Assembly: GCA_040219235.1 (NCBI GenBank)
Contig: JAVJSV010000011.1
Span: 806,001-870,000, forward strand
Origin: Rhodospirillaceae bacterium
Lineage (GTDB): Bacteria > Pseudomonadota > Alphaproteobacteria > Rhodospirillales > Rhodospirillaceae
Length of the DNA: 64,000 nucleotides
Direction of reading: 5' to 3'
Shown here: positions 9,847 through 18,244 of the stretch, piece after piece
How positions within the stretch are numbered: position 1 is the first letter of the stretch
Layout: each line of letters starts with the position of its first letter
Notes under the pieces: generated by a model
Told to the model about the DNA's origin: nothing
Databases searched by the model: none
Seen by the model: only the letters and a program-made list of their open reading frames with translations
Position numbers and translations under genes: made by a program

Positions 9847-11682
9847 TTAATCCAGTTCAAAGTTGCTCACGTAGTCTTCTTTTAAGTCAGGGTTCTGCGC
9901 GTTTTTGCGTAAGATGCAATTCTCAATGATCAGCAAATCAAGCCCTGTCGCCATGAAACACTTAAAGGCGTCTTCCGGCGTGCAGACAATGGGTTCGCCG
10001 CGCACATTAAAGCTGGTGTTGACGATGACCGGAATACCGGTGATGTCTTTAAATTTACTGATCAGGGCATGAAAGCGGGGATTTGTATCTTGATGCACTG
10101 TTTGGACGCGAGCTGAATAATCCACATGAGTGACGGCCGGTATGGTCGACCTGAGCGCATTTACTCTATCAGTTCCCCGTCGCTCCATATCCAGCCGTGA
10201 CAAGGGCAGGCAGTGGTCGTTGTTGACCGGTGCTACGATCAGCATGTAGGGGCTGTCTGCATCAAGCTCAAACCAATCCGCAACGTCTTCCCGCAAGACT
10301 GCGGGTGCAAATGGCCTGAAGCTTTCCCGGAATTTTACTTTCAAATTTAAAGTACGCTGTGTTTCCGGGTCCGTTGGATTGCCCAGAATTGATCGTGCGC
10401 CAAGAGCGCGGGGTCCAAACTCCATCCGTCCTTGAAACCACCCCACACCCTGGTTTTCAGCCAATGCTGCTGCTGTTTGGTCGATCAAAGATTGATCATC
10501 TACCCGTTCAAAAACGGCTCCGGCTTTTGTTAATCTCTCTTCGATATCAGCCTGATCGTAACTTGGCCCTAAGTAGGTTCCGGACATGCCATCACCGTGC
10601 GCCACAACTTTGCGCGGCCCTTCATTATGAAGGTGATGCGCAACCATCGCTGCGCCCACCGCACCACCGGCGTCACCTGCGGCTGGTTGAACCCAAAGCT
10701 TTTCAAATATGCCTTCCGACAGCAGTTTACCGTTTGCCACGCAGTTCAAAGCGACCCCGCCAGCCAGGCAAAGATTGCTTGCACCCGTGTCCCTTTTTAT
10801 TCCTCTAGCCAAGCGAAGTACGGCTTGCTCAGTAACAGCTTGAACGGAGGCCGCTAAATCCATCTCACGTTGGCCAATGTTGCTTTCTGGATCGCGCGGT
10901 GGCCCTTCAAAAAGCTCATCAAAGCGATGATTTGTCATTGTTAAGCCGGTGGCGAAATCAAAGTAAGACATGTCCAGGCGGAAGGTGCCGTCTTCTTTAA
11001 GGTCGATGAGATGGTCTAAAATTTTCTGCGCATAGCGCGGCCGACCATAAGGGGCCAGTCCCATGACCTTGTACTCACCTGAGTTCACCTTAAAGCCCGT
11101 GTAGTAGGTGAAGGCTGAATATAGCAACCCAAGGGAATGCGGAAAATGGAGCTCTTTATGAATGGCAAGGCTGTTGCCGTCGCCTAGCGCGAGGGATGTG
11201 GTGGCCCATTCACCTACGCCATCCATTGTTAGAACGGCAGCTTTTTCAAACGGTGACGGAAAAAATGCCGAGGCCGCGTGACTAAGGTGGTGCTCTGAAA
11301 AAACGAGTTTCTTTGCCCAGTCCACATCCTTATCGAACGACTTTAGGTGGCCGATCAGATTGTCTTTTTGGAATAGTTTTTCTTTCATCCACACTGGTAT
11401 GGCGCGTCTAAACGAGGTCAGACCGCGTGGCGCAAAGGCCGCATAAGTTTCAAGTAATCTCTCGAATTTAAGAAATGGCTTTTCGTAGAATGCGACCGCA
11501 TTGAGGTCAGATGCCTCCAGTCCTGCGTGGTCTAGGCAATATTGAATGGAGTGTGTGGGAAGATCAGCATCGTGCTTGATGCGGGTAAAGCGTTCTTCCT
11601 GTGCTGCGGCTACAAGTTCACCGTCAATCAGAAGTGCAGCTGCACTATCATGATAAAGGGCGGAGAGTCCTAAAATACGCAC
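9847..11682 (-). CDS. NodU/CmcH-family carbamoyltransferase
   Basis: A 611-residue carbamoyl-phosphate-dependent O-carbamoyltransferase. The N-terminal Kae1-like ATPase fold opens with ILGLSALYHDSAAALLIDG and contains EERFTRIKHD, EHHLSHAASAFF and LTMDGVGEW. The middle carries LCLAGGVALNCVANG. The C-terminal YrdC-like part has GWFQGRMEFGPRALGARSIL and ends with NTSFNVRGEPIV. It is the last gene of a leftward set, ctrA, SxtJ, DUF5989, carbamoyltransferase. The SxtJ/DUF5989/carbamoyltransferase trio recurs in bacteria and probably modifies a sugar or lipid-linked glycan at the envelope. The actual acceptor is unknown. Confidence 0.92.
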   Translation of the reverse strand: MRILGLSALYHDSAAALLIDGELVAAAQEERFTRIKHDADLPTHSIQYCLDHAGLEASDLNAVAFYEKPFLKFERLLETYAAFAPRGLTSFRRAIPVWMKEKLFQKDNLIGHLKSFDKDVDWAKKLVFSEHHLSHAASAFFPSPFEKAAVLTMDGVGEWATTSLALGDGNSLAIHKELHFPHSLGLLYSAFTYYTGFKVNSGEYKVMGLAPYGRPRYAQKILDHLIDLKEDGTFRLDMSYFDFATGLTMTNHRFDELFEGPPRDPESNIGQREMDLAASVQAVTEQAVLRLARGIKRDTGASNLCLAGGVALNCVANGKLLSEGIFEKLWVQPAAGDAGGAVGAAMVAHHLHNEGPRKVVAHGDGMSGTYLGPSYDQADIEERLTKAGAVFERVDDQSLIDQTAAALAENQGVGWFQGRMEFGPRALGARSILGNPTDPETQRTLNLKVKFRESFRPFAPAVLREDVADWFELDADSPYMLIVAPVNNDHCLPLSRLDMERRGTDRVNALRSTIPAVTHVDYSARVQTVHQDTNPRFHALISKFKDITGIPVIVNTSFNVRGEPIVCTPEDAFKCFMATGLDLLIIENCILRKNAQNPDLKEDYVSNFELD

Positions 11683-11703
11683 GATGATCTTTCAGTCAGC
11701 CGT

Positions 11704-11853
11704 TTAAAAGATTGTATAAATGAAAGGTGCGACCGCACTGCCCTGGGCCAGCACAATCAGACCGCCGAATAAGACCAGCATAATGATCATCGGCAACAGC
11801 CAGAACTTCTTGCGGACTTTCAAGAACTGCCAGAACTCAGAAATAAAAGACAT
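11704..11853 (-). CDS. DUF5989-family small membrane protein
   Basis: A 49-residue ORF found by reading the gap between the SxtJ and carbamoyltransferase genes. It opens with MSFISEFWQFLKVRKKFWLL, followed by a single hydrophobic helix and the ending AQGSAVAPFIYTIF, which is the characteristic C terminus of DUF5989 proteins. Start ATG at 11853 and stop TAA at 11704-11706. Members occur almost always between an SxtJ protein and a NodU-type carbamoyltransferase, exactly as here, so it is probably a membrane adaptor for that enzyme. Function not established. Confidence 0.85.
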   Translation of the reverse strand: MSFISEFWQFLKVRKKFWLLPMIIMLVLFGGLIVLAQGSAVAPFIYTIF

Positions 11854-11862
11854 CACTCAATC

Positions 11863-12291
11863 TCAAAACTGTTGATGTAAAGATTTAGGATCAGGGCCCG
11901 GTGGGGTTCTGTCGATCCAATAGGTGTCAGCTTCTGGGTCTGCCTTTAGACGCAGCGGGTCTTTTCCGGTAATTTTTAAATAAATACCAGTTGGAACTAC
12001 GGCAAAGAAATAAAGGGCGCTCAAGACGATTGGGCTGGTAATGAGGTGAAGTAAATGTCCCAGCCCTAGCCAAGCCCAAGCAACTGGCGTTAAGGCGCGG
12101 GGCAGCACCAGTGCTAAAACCAGCAATCCAGCGGCAATGGCCAGGGCCCAGATATGCACCGCTGAGTCGTTGATCAGAGGCCAAAAACCGATTAAGGAAA
12201 AAACCACAGCCAACACCATACCAACTGATCTGTTGGACGCACGCGGCTGATCCGTCTCAATCCTACGATTTTCGTGATGATCTGCACTCAT
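11863..12291 (-). CDS. SxtJ-family membrane protein
   Basis: A 142-residue protein with a hydrophilic N terminus and three or four membrane segments (around residues 22-42, 46-64 and 75-104), closing with YLKITGKDPLRLKADPEADTYWIDR. That C-terminal motif is typical of SxtJ proteins, named from the saxitoxin cluster, where one accompanies a carbamoyltransferase. Start ATG at 12291. Ten bases separate its stop from the DUF5989 start, so the two genes and the carbamoyltransferase form one operon. Confidence 0.85.
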   Translation of the reverse strand: MSADHHENRRIETDQPRASNRSVGMVLAVVFSLIGFWPLINDSAVHIWALAIAAGLLVLALVLPRALTPVAWAWLGLGHLLHLITSPIVLSALYFFAVVPTGIYLKITGKDPLRLKADPEADTYWIDRTPPGPDPKSLHQQF

Positions 12292-12377
12292 GGGACGGAG
12301 CTATACCATCCCAAGGCTAAATTCGCAGCAGGAAATGATCCAGAAGGCGGGAGTTGGTGCGTGTTTGTCTCAGCGCG

Positions 12378-13094
12378 TTAGCCTGCCGCTGCTTTGGCCG
12401 GAGGAAGATCTGCGGCGGTCATGCTTTCGCGCAGCACATACCCGCGCCCCCAGACTGTCTCAATGTAATGCTCTCCACCGGTGGCATTGGCGATTTTCTT
12501 GCGCAATTTACAGATAAAAACATCAATAATCTTAAGCTCCGGTTCATCCATGCCACCATAGAGATGGTTGAGGAACTGCTCCTTGGTCAAAGTGGTTCCT
12601 TTGCGCAAAGCTAGGAGTTCTAAAATGCCATATTCTTTGCCAGTCAGATGTAACGGCTCGCCTTCTACCGCAGCAGTCCGGTCTTCTAGGTGAACAGCAA
12701 GCTTGCCGACTTCGACCTTCGGTTGTGAATGCCCCTTTGAGCGGCGGACAATGGCTTGAATACGAGCCATCAACTCATCTCGGTTGAAAGGCTTGGTCAG
12801 GTAATCATCTGCGCCAATGCCAAACCCTTGAACTTTCTTAGAGGGCTCCGTCAAACCAGATAGAATCAGAACCGGCGTGTTTACTTTAGAGTTTCGCAAC
12901 TGACGGAGCACTTCAAGGCCATCCATATCTGGCAGCATCAGATCTAGGATCACCAAATCATATTCGTAGAGTTTTCCGATCTCGATGCCATCTTCACCCA
13001 TGTCAGTGGTGTCAACGACCCACTCTTCTTTCTTCAACATGGTTTCGATGGTTTGTGCCGTCGATGGATCATCCTCGACCAAAAGAATACGCAT
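12378..13094 (-). CDS. ctrA: Cell-cycle response regulator CtrA
   Basis: An OmpR-type master regulator of cell cycle and, in many alphaproteobacteria, of flagellar genes. The receiver has D51 as phospho-acceptor ([13 protein letters not shown]) and the near-invariant CtrA N terminus [20 protein letters not shown]. The winged-helix domain contains [19 protein letters not shown] and the recognition region [20 protein letters not shown]. The protein ends in a short alanine-rich tail (PPAKAAAG), comparable to the degradation-prone ending of Caulobacter CtrA. Its phosphodonor ChpT is encoded nearby and fliI starts divergently 282 bases away. A TTAA-N6-TTAA palindrome lies just upstream and may serve autoregulation. 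Confidence 0.96.
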   Translation of the reverse strand: MRILLVEDDPSTAQTIETMLKKEEWVVDTTDMGEDGIEIGKLYEYDLVILDLMLPDMDGLEVLRQLRNSKVNTPVLILSGLTEPSKKVQGFGIGADDYLTKPFNRDELMARIQAIVRRSKGHSQPKVEVGKLAVHLEDRTAAVEGEPLHLTGKEYGILELLALRKGTTLTKEQFLNHLYGGMDEPELKIIDVFICKLRKKIANATGGEHYIETVWGRGYVLRESMTAADLPPAKAAAG

Positions 13095-13125
13095 GACAGT
13101 TAGCCCCTTCCGTTCACACCCACTT

Positions 13126-13141
13126 CTTAACGGATGTTAAG
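13126..13141. promoter_or_regulatory. Palindrome resembling a CtrA box
   Basis: The sequence CTTAAC-GGAT-GTTAAG is a perfect inverted repeat, 32 bases upstream of the ctrA start. It contains two TTAA half-sites. The classical CtrA site is TTAA-N7-TTAA; here the spacer is six, so this is either a variant site or another factor's operator. Position in the ctrA/fliI divergent promoter region fits autoregulation, but binding is inferred only. Confidence 0.35.
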
Positions 13142-13376
13142 ATATCATGAAGCGTCAAGTAATGCCAGGAGTGCTGCCGAGTCGCAATATGGTAGCGAAA
13201 TCAAATGATTGGAGCGCATCGCGCCCTTTACCCGCCGTTAACAGCCTCTCCTTAGTATGTTGAATAGTGACCTTAGCGTTGGGTTGCGGCCTTGGCCTGT
13301 GTGACGGGGACTCGCACATGCTATGACGGGTAGATAATGGCGAAAAACGGCCAGTAGCGATGGGACTTAGAGTGCG

Positions 13377-14846
13377 GTGACGGTAGATATCTCAACACTA
13401 ATCAACGATTTGGGCCGTCTTTCGGTGCATCGCGTTTTCGGGCGCGTCTCCGCAGTCCAGGGCCTATTGATCGAAGTCTCAGGTGTTCAGGGCAACTTAT
13501 CTGTTGGCGACAGGTGCAATATCATCACGCGTGATAATCGTCGTGTTGTCTGTGAGGTTGTCGGCTTCCGGGATGACCGCGCCCTACTGATGCCTTTTGG
13601 AGCTCTTGAAGGTGTTGGTCTAGGGTGCCGCGCTGAAATTGGTGAGAGCCAGCCTGCAATTTTCCCTGAAGATGCCTGGCTTGGGCGTGTGATCAACGCA
13701 ATGGGGCGCCCCGTTGATGAGAAAGGCGCACTGCCATCAGGTGCAAACCCTTATCCGATTAAGAATTCACCGCCACCCGCTCACACCCGCAAACGCATTG
13801 GCTCAAAAGTCGATATGGGGATTCGGTCACTCAACACATTTACAACCTGTTGTCATGGACAGCGTATGGGTATTTTCGCGGGTTCTGGTGTTGGCAAATC
13901 GACGGTTTTGTCCATGATGGCCCGCTATACCAACGCTGATGTGACTGTTGTAGGTCTGGTTGGTGAACGTGGTCGTGAGGCCAGAGAGTTTATTGAAGAC
14001 GATCTTGGCCCAGACGGACTTGCGCGGTCTGTCGTTGTTGTCGCGACATCTGACGAACCGCCTTTGATGCGCCGTCAAGCTGCTTATGTAACGCTAGCTA
14101 TCGCGGAATACTTTCGCGATCAGGGTAAGAACGTCCTCTGTCTCATGGACTCCGTAACTCGTTTTTCAATGGCCCAGCGCGAAATAAGTCTTTCGGCCGG
14201 GGAGCCCCCCGCGGCCAAGGGGTATACGCCCAGTGTTTTTGCTGAGCTTCCAAAACTGCTCGAGCGCGCGGGGCCGGGCCGTAAAAAAACGGGTAACATC
14301 ACTGGATTGTTTACGGTTCTCGTCGAAGGTGATGATCATAACGAGCCCATTTCAGATGCGGTGCGTGGTATTTTAGATGGCCATATTGTGCTGAACCGGG
14401 CCATTGCAGAGCGTGGCAGGTACCCGGCCATTGACGTTCTTAGATCGATTTCCAGAACCATGCCAGGGTGCAATACGGATGATCAAAATGAACTTCTCAA
14501 ACGCGCCCGGAAATATATTTCAGCGTATGAGGATATGGCCGAATTGATTCGGCTTGGTGCGTATCGCCGAGGGTCAAACCCTGAAGTTGATGAGGCGATG
14601 TTCTATTATCCACGTATTGAAGACTTTATGCGACAGACGAAAGACGATCACTCCGACCTTGAGACGTGTTATCGCCTTCTTGAGGAAGCTTTGACACCGC
14701 CAGATGAGCTTGGTGCTGTAACTGATAAAGCGGCCCCCCCCGCTTCAGCTCCAAAACCAATATCTGTTACCGGGCCAGGGCCTGATCTGAACAATCCATC
14801 CAACGCAAAGGGGGCTTCTAAGACGTCACCCCAGGCGGCGGAGTAG
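13377..14846 (+). CDS. fliI: Flagellar export ATPase FliI
   Basis: The F1-beta-like ATPase of the flagellar type III export apparatus. Walker A is GSGVGKST at residues 169-176. Other landmarks are [15 protein letters not shown], the Walker B stretch [18 protein letters not shown] and the family signature [15 protein letters not shown]. Start GTG at 13377. The C terminus runs about 40 residues past the conserved part as a proline/alanine/serine-rich tail (from about 447 to 489), longer than usual. fliJ begins 10 bases downstream, the normal partner arrangement. Confidence 0.95.
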   Translation: MTVDISTLINDLGRLSVHRVFGRVSAVQGLLIEVSGVQGNLSVGDRCNIITRDNRRVVCEVVGFRDDRALLMPFGALEGVGLGCRAEIGESQPAIFPEDAWLGRVINAMGRPVDEKGALPSGANPYPIKNSPPPAHTRKRIGSKVDMGIRSLNTFTTCCHGQRMGIFAGSGVGKSTVLSMMARYTNADVTVVGLVGERGREAREFIEDDLGPDGLARSVVVVATSDEPPLMRRQAAYVTLAIAEYFRDQGKNVLCLMDSVTRFSMAQREISLSAGEPPAAKGYTPSVFAELPKLLERAGPGRKKTGNITGLFTVLVEGDDHNEPISDAVRGILDGHIVLNRAIAERGRYPAIDVLRSISRTMPGCNTDDQNELLKRARKYISAYEDMAELIRLGAYRRGSNPEVDEAMFYYPRIEDFMRQTKDDHSDLETCYRLLEEALTPPDELGAVTDKAAPPASAPKPISVTGPGPDLNNPSNAKGASKTSPQAAE

Positions 14847-14856
14847 GTAGCGCACA

Positions 14857-15294
14857 ATGCCGCAAAGTGATCTTGAAACGTTAATTCGCTTGAGAAAATT
14901 TGAAGTTGATGAGCGTCAGAGAGCCATGGCTTTATTGCTGCGTCAGGAAGAGGCTGTCCTGAGCGGCATCGATGCGCTGCACCAAGAGAAAGAAAACGAG
15001 AAATCTTTCATGGCAAGCGCAGGCCTTCTCGAAGGATCTACATTTGCACCCTATCTCAAGCATTGGGAAACGCGGCACGAGCAGTTTCTGCAAGTTCTAG
15101 TCCAGGTGCGTGAACAAATAGAAGCGGCTCGTGATGAATTGTCAGAAGCCTACCGTCGCCTTAAAACTTTTGAAATCACACAAGAGCAGCGTGACGAAGC
15201 AGAGGCGCTGGAGGAAAACCGCCTTGAGCAAATCGAGCTTGATGAAATGGGGCTAGAGTTGCATCGTCGAGAGCTAAATGTGCATGTGCTCTAA
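14857..15294 (+). CDS. fliJ: Flagellar export chaperone FliJ-like protein
   Basis: A 145-residue, almost entirely helical and charged protein with heptad-like repeats throughout, as expected for the FliJ antiparallel coiled coil that sits in the export gate and interacts with FliI. It begins SDLETLIRLRKFEVDERQR, resembling the FliJ N terminus. Sequence conservation in this family is weak, so the call rests on coiled-coil character, length and position directly after fliI. Its stop overlaps the stop of the converging DnaJ-domain gene. Confidence 0.82.
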   Translation: MPQSDLETLIRLRKFEVDERQRAMALLLRQEEAVLSGIDALHQEKENEKSFMASAGLLEGSTFAPYLKHWETRHEQFLQVLVQVREQIEAARDELSEAYRRLKTFEITQEQRDEAEALEENRLEQIELDEMGLELHRRELNVHVL

Positions 15295-16508
15295 GGCATT
15301 GTAGAGACGGCCCGCAACGGCACAAAGCCGTCAGTTCCGTCAGGTGCGACGACGCGCACCCAAGACCCGCCTGGACTCACCTCGGTCACGAGCAGGTTCG
15401 TGCCTTTCGCAAGTATGATCAGAACCTGATAATCCTGTCCCGGGCCGGTTCGAAGGTTCAAGGCATCCGTTGTAACAGAAACATTCGCACCAATGCGCAC
15501 CGAAGGTCCACTGATGAATGTGCCAATTCGCCCGGCAGCCTCCTTTGTCCAATTCGTTAGAGATGTCGGTGCACTCATTGTGGCGGTTACACTAAGCCAA
15601 ACAATAAATACGATCAGTGGCATGAGTTGGGCAATTGGAGCCCACCCCGGTTTATCCCAACGGGTCTTTAATTGTTTTGCCCTATGTGCGGAAAGCGAGA
15701 GCAGAAGAGTATCCACCTCTCGTCGTAGTGTTGGTGTGCTGGCATAAGTCAGCGCTTGTTCGGCGGTGCCGCGCGCAAGGGGCAAGTCTCCGCGTTCTTG
15801 GAAGGCTTTCGCCTGATGCACCAGTAAACGCGTATTGCGATCAGCAGGTTTGCGACCACCTCGAACATTATTCAATAAGGCCTTGATGGTTTCTTTTGGC
15901 CCATTTGGAATGGCCCACCAACCTGTTAACCAGGTCACAATACTTGCCTTCAAAGCCGCCCGATCGGCGCAGGTTCTACAAAACACACCAGATACAGTTT
16001 TCTTTTTTACAGAGCGACCCTGTCCCGCCACCATATCAAACTCTACATAACGCGGCTGTGCTGTCACTTTCCCACATTGGCACAGTTCTGGTTTGAGACT
16101 AGACGATGCGCGTGTTGAATTCTGAGCGTGCGATGTTTGATTGTTAGTCTGTGTTTCTTTTTGATTAGGTTTCGACTTGGTGTCTTGCTTGGCCTTGGGT
16201 TCAGTTTTTGTCTGAGCTTGTGCCTGTGCTTTTGCGTGTGATTTAGAATTTGGGCCAGAATCTGTTTGTCCCGTCTTTGTTGACCGAGTTTTATCGTAGG
16301 CCGCGCGCTTATCAATGTCAGACAGCACATTGTAGGCTTCTGTCAGGCGCTGAAACTGTTTGGCAGCAAGAGGCGAGGGATTAATATCTGGATGTAACCG
16401 TTTTGCTTTGCCACGGTAAGCACTCTTGATGCTATCCGCGTCCGCATTTTCGGAGACACCAAGCATTGCGTAGTAACCTTTAGGGTCGTGGCTAAGATCA
16501 CCCACCAC
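15291..16508 (-). CDS. J-domain membrane protein with zinc-binding segment and SH3b domain
   Basis: A 405-residue composite protein. An N-terminal J domain (about 8-75) contains the HPD motif in RLHPDINPSP, so it should stimulate an Hsp70. A Lys/Gln/Thr/Ser-rich linker (about 76-138) follows. Next is a cysteine-containing segment with CQCGK near 145 and CRTC near 178, a possible zinc site. After a helical region comes one membrane helix (WAPIAQLMPLIVFIVWLSV) and a C-terminal bacterial SH3 domain with ALNLRTGPGQDYQVL. The likely topology is J domain in the cytoplasm and SH3 in the periplasm. Start is GTG; two consecutive GTG codons are possible. Not a DnaJ orthologue. Confidence 0.82.
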   Translation of the reverse strand: MVGDLSHDPKGYYAMLGVSENADADSIKSAYRGKAKRLHPDINPSPLAAKQFQRLTEAYNVLSDIDKRAAYDKTRSTKTGQTDSGPNSKSHAKAQAQAQTKTEPKAKQDTKSKPNQKETQTNNQTSHAQNSTRASSSLKPELCQCGKVTAQPRYVEFDMVAGQGRSVKKKTVSGVFCRTCADRAALKASIVTWLTGWWAIPNGPKETIKALLNNVRGGRKPADRNTRLLVHQAKAFQERGDLPLARGTAEQALTYASTPTLRREVDTLLLSLSAHRAKQLKTRWDKPGWAPIAQLMPLIVFIVWLSVTATMSAPTSLTNWTKEAAGRIGTFISGPSVRIGANVSVTTDALNLRTGPGQDYQVLIILAKGTNLLVTEVSPGGSWVRVVAPDGTDGFVPLRAVSTMP

Positions 16509-16699
16509 ATTGCTCCGCTGTGTCTAGTGGTCTGAAAGAGGACGTGCGTACACCTGAGTCACGCCATAGATTTGGAGAGAAGATACTTTCTCAGATACCT
16601 TTTATTAGTGCCGAAAATGCCTTGGCAATGCAAAGAAAGAGTTAAGAACGCCTCAGTGCCATCATCACATTGGCGCGACTCCAAGTATTTTTGTTAATG

Positions 16700-17761
16700 T
16701 TATTCTTTTCCAGTGAATTTGCGATACTGCTTTACGCCCTTTATGAGCTTGCTGAATTTTTTGTCTTTGGAACGGCGCTCCGCAACGCTTTCTGTATTTC
16801 GAGCATCTTCCGCCGAAAGTTTTTGAAACCGCAACAGCCGATGTTCATCGAGATCACCACGACTAACAGCTTCTTTAACGGCACAACCTGGTTCAGCAAG
16901 ATGTGAGCAATCAGAGAACCGGCACTGCTCGGCAAAATCAAAAATATCTCCGAAGACCTGCCCCAAGCCCTGTTCAACGTCTGCGAGTTGTAGTTCGCGC
17001 ATGCCTGGCGTATCCAGCACCCACCCTCCCGAGGGGAGGTGGTGCAGAGAGCGGCCAGTTGTGGTGTGTCGTCCTTTTGCATCATCATCACGAATACTGC
17101 GTGTCGCTTGCACTGTTTCGCCAGACAGTGTGTTTAATATTGTTGATTTGCCTACGCCGGATGACCCGACAACGGCGATGGTCTGGCCGGTCACACACCA
17201 AGGTTTCAGTTTTTCGACAGACTCTTGAGATCTTGCGTCGATCACTTCAACGAATGAAACGCTGCCAAGTCTGGAGGCTTCTTCAATGTAAGGTCTGACG
17301 TCTTCACAGAGGTCAGCTTTGGTTAATACAATAACAGGGGTGACGCCAGCCTCTCCAGCCAACACAAGGTAACGTTCTAGGCGGGCGGTGTTGAAGTCTT
17401 GATTGCAAGAGGACACGATGAACAATGTGTCAACGTTTGCAGCAATCAACTGGGTGCGCCTGTCGTGTCCAGGTGCCTTGCGTTTGAAAATACTGGTCCG
17501 CATCAGAAGCCTTTCGAGCGTACCCGTGTTGTCAGCGTTAAGATTAATAAGCACCCAATCCCCGACGGTCGGGATGTTGTCGTCTGTCATATCTGTATTG
17601 GGTAGAGAGAGGCGTAGTTCACCCGCCGTGCTGAGCACATCTACTGCGCCGCGGTGCGCAGCGATCACGCGCGCAGCCTTAAGGGTTTCCATATCTTCGA
17701 TAGAAAGTTGAGATTGGAAGAAGGTAGACCAACCAAGGTCAGTCAGTGTCGGATTCATCAT
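16700..17761 (-). CDS. rsgA: Ribosome small-subunit-dependent GTPase A
   Basis: A circularly permuted GTPase that checks late 30S ribosome assembly. An N-terminal OB fold precedes the G domain, in which motifs occur in permuted order: TKAD (G4) at 147-150, GSSGVGKST (G1) at 199-207 and DTPG (G3) at 250-253. The C-terminal zinc site uses C280, C285, H287 and C293 (CRFSDCSHLAEPGC). Length 353 residues is normal. Start is the first of two ATGs at 17761. It lies alone with about 200 bases of noncoding DNA downstream. Confidence 0.95.
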   Translation of the reverse strand: MMNPTLTDLGWSTFFQSQLSIEDMETLKAARVIAAHRGAVDVLSTAGELRLSLPNTDMTDDNIPTVGDWVLINLNADNTGTLERLLMRTSIFKRKAPGHDRRTQLIAANVDTLFIVSSCNQDFNTARLERYLVLAGEAGVTPVIVLTKADLCEDVRPYIEEASRLGSVSFVEVIDARSQESVEKLKPWCVTGQTIAVVGSSGVGKSTILNTLSGETVQATRSIRDDDAKGRHTTTGRSLHHLPSGGWVLDTPGMRELQLADVEQGLGQVFGDIFDFAEQCRFSDCSHLAEPGCAVKEAVSRGDLDEHRLLRFQKLSAEDARNTESVAERRSKDKKFSKLIKGVKQYRKFTGKE

Positions 17762-18244
17762 TGTTCAATGTCTCGATTTTTGTGCGGTATACACATTCAA
17801 ATGTGTAACAGCAGCGTAATCCTTCAGGCAGACCCAACACCCGGAAATCCGGTGATTCGGCATACCTACGGCAGCGCTGATCGAGACTTGCCCCTTAAGT
17901 TTGGGGTGTCGCTGACGATCTGGTTGCGACGTTTCGATCAGTGGAGGATGAAACAATGGCTTGCACAAAATGCTCCGCTTGAAATGAGCTATCTGTTTAG
18001 GCTTATACGCACATGCAATCAAGCTGCGTCGCTCTGGTAATGTATGATTTGTGCTCTAGAAAGAGTTTGAACATACAGGTGTTCACGCCTTTGTCGCTCA
18101 GCAATCATTACCTTTGTCTTATAAATTTGGTCTTTGAGGTCGATTATAGGCTCCGGTTTTATAAGTTGAAATCTCTGTTAATTAGGGTTTTGGCTCGGTT
18201 CTGGAGTAAGCTTATTAAGCAAAGAATGGCTGAGGTGAACACAT
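17762..18244. other. 483-base gap without a recognised gene
   Basis: This stretch separates the housekeeping block from the accessory region. Two uncertain ORFs cross it: a rightward one from an ATG at 17801 to a TAA at 18040 (79 residues) and a leftward one at 17765-18022 (85 residues). I recognise neither, and neither has a good ribosome binding site. The right third (about 18060-18230) is visibly AT-rich with stops in several frames and probably carries the promoter of the first dehydrogenase gene, whose AGGTGA site is at 18233-18238. No tRNA, inverted repeat or direct repeat typical of an integration site was found. Confidence 0.4.

Noticed and set aside
10359-10808. 149-residue open frame antisense to the carbamoyltransferase
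   Set aside because: Low-complexity Pro/His/Arg-rich translation, opposite conserved enzyme motifs.
13179-13313. Two GANTC sites (CcrM methylation) in the ctrA/fliI gap at 13179 and 13309
   Set aside because: About one such site is expected by chance in a gap of this size, so no regulation can be claimed.
16100-16280. Repetitive-looking Lys/Gln/Thr coding stretch in the J-domain gene
   Set aside because: It is a low-complexity protein linker; no exact tandem DNA repeat is present.
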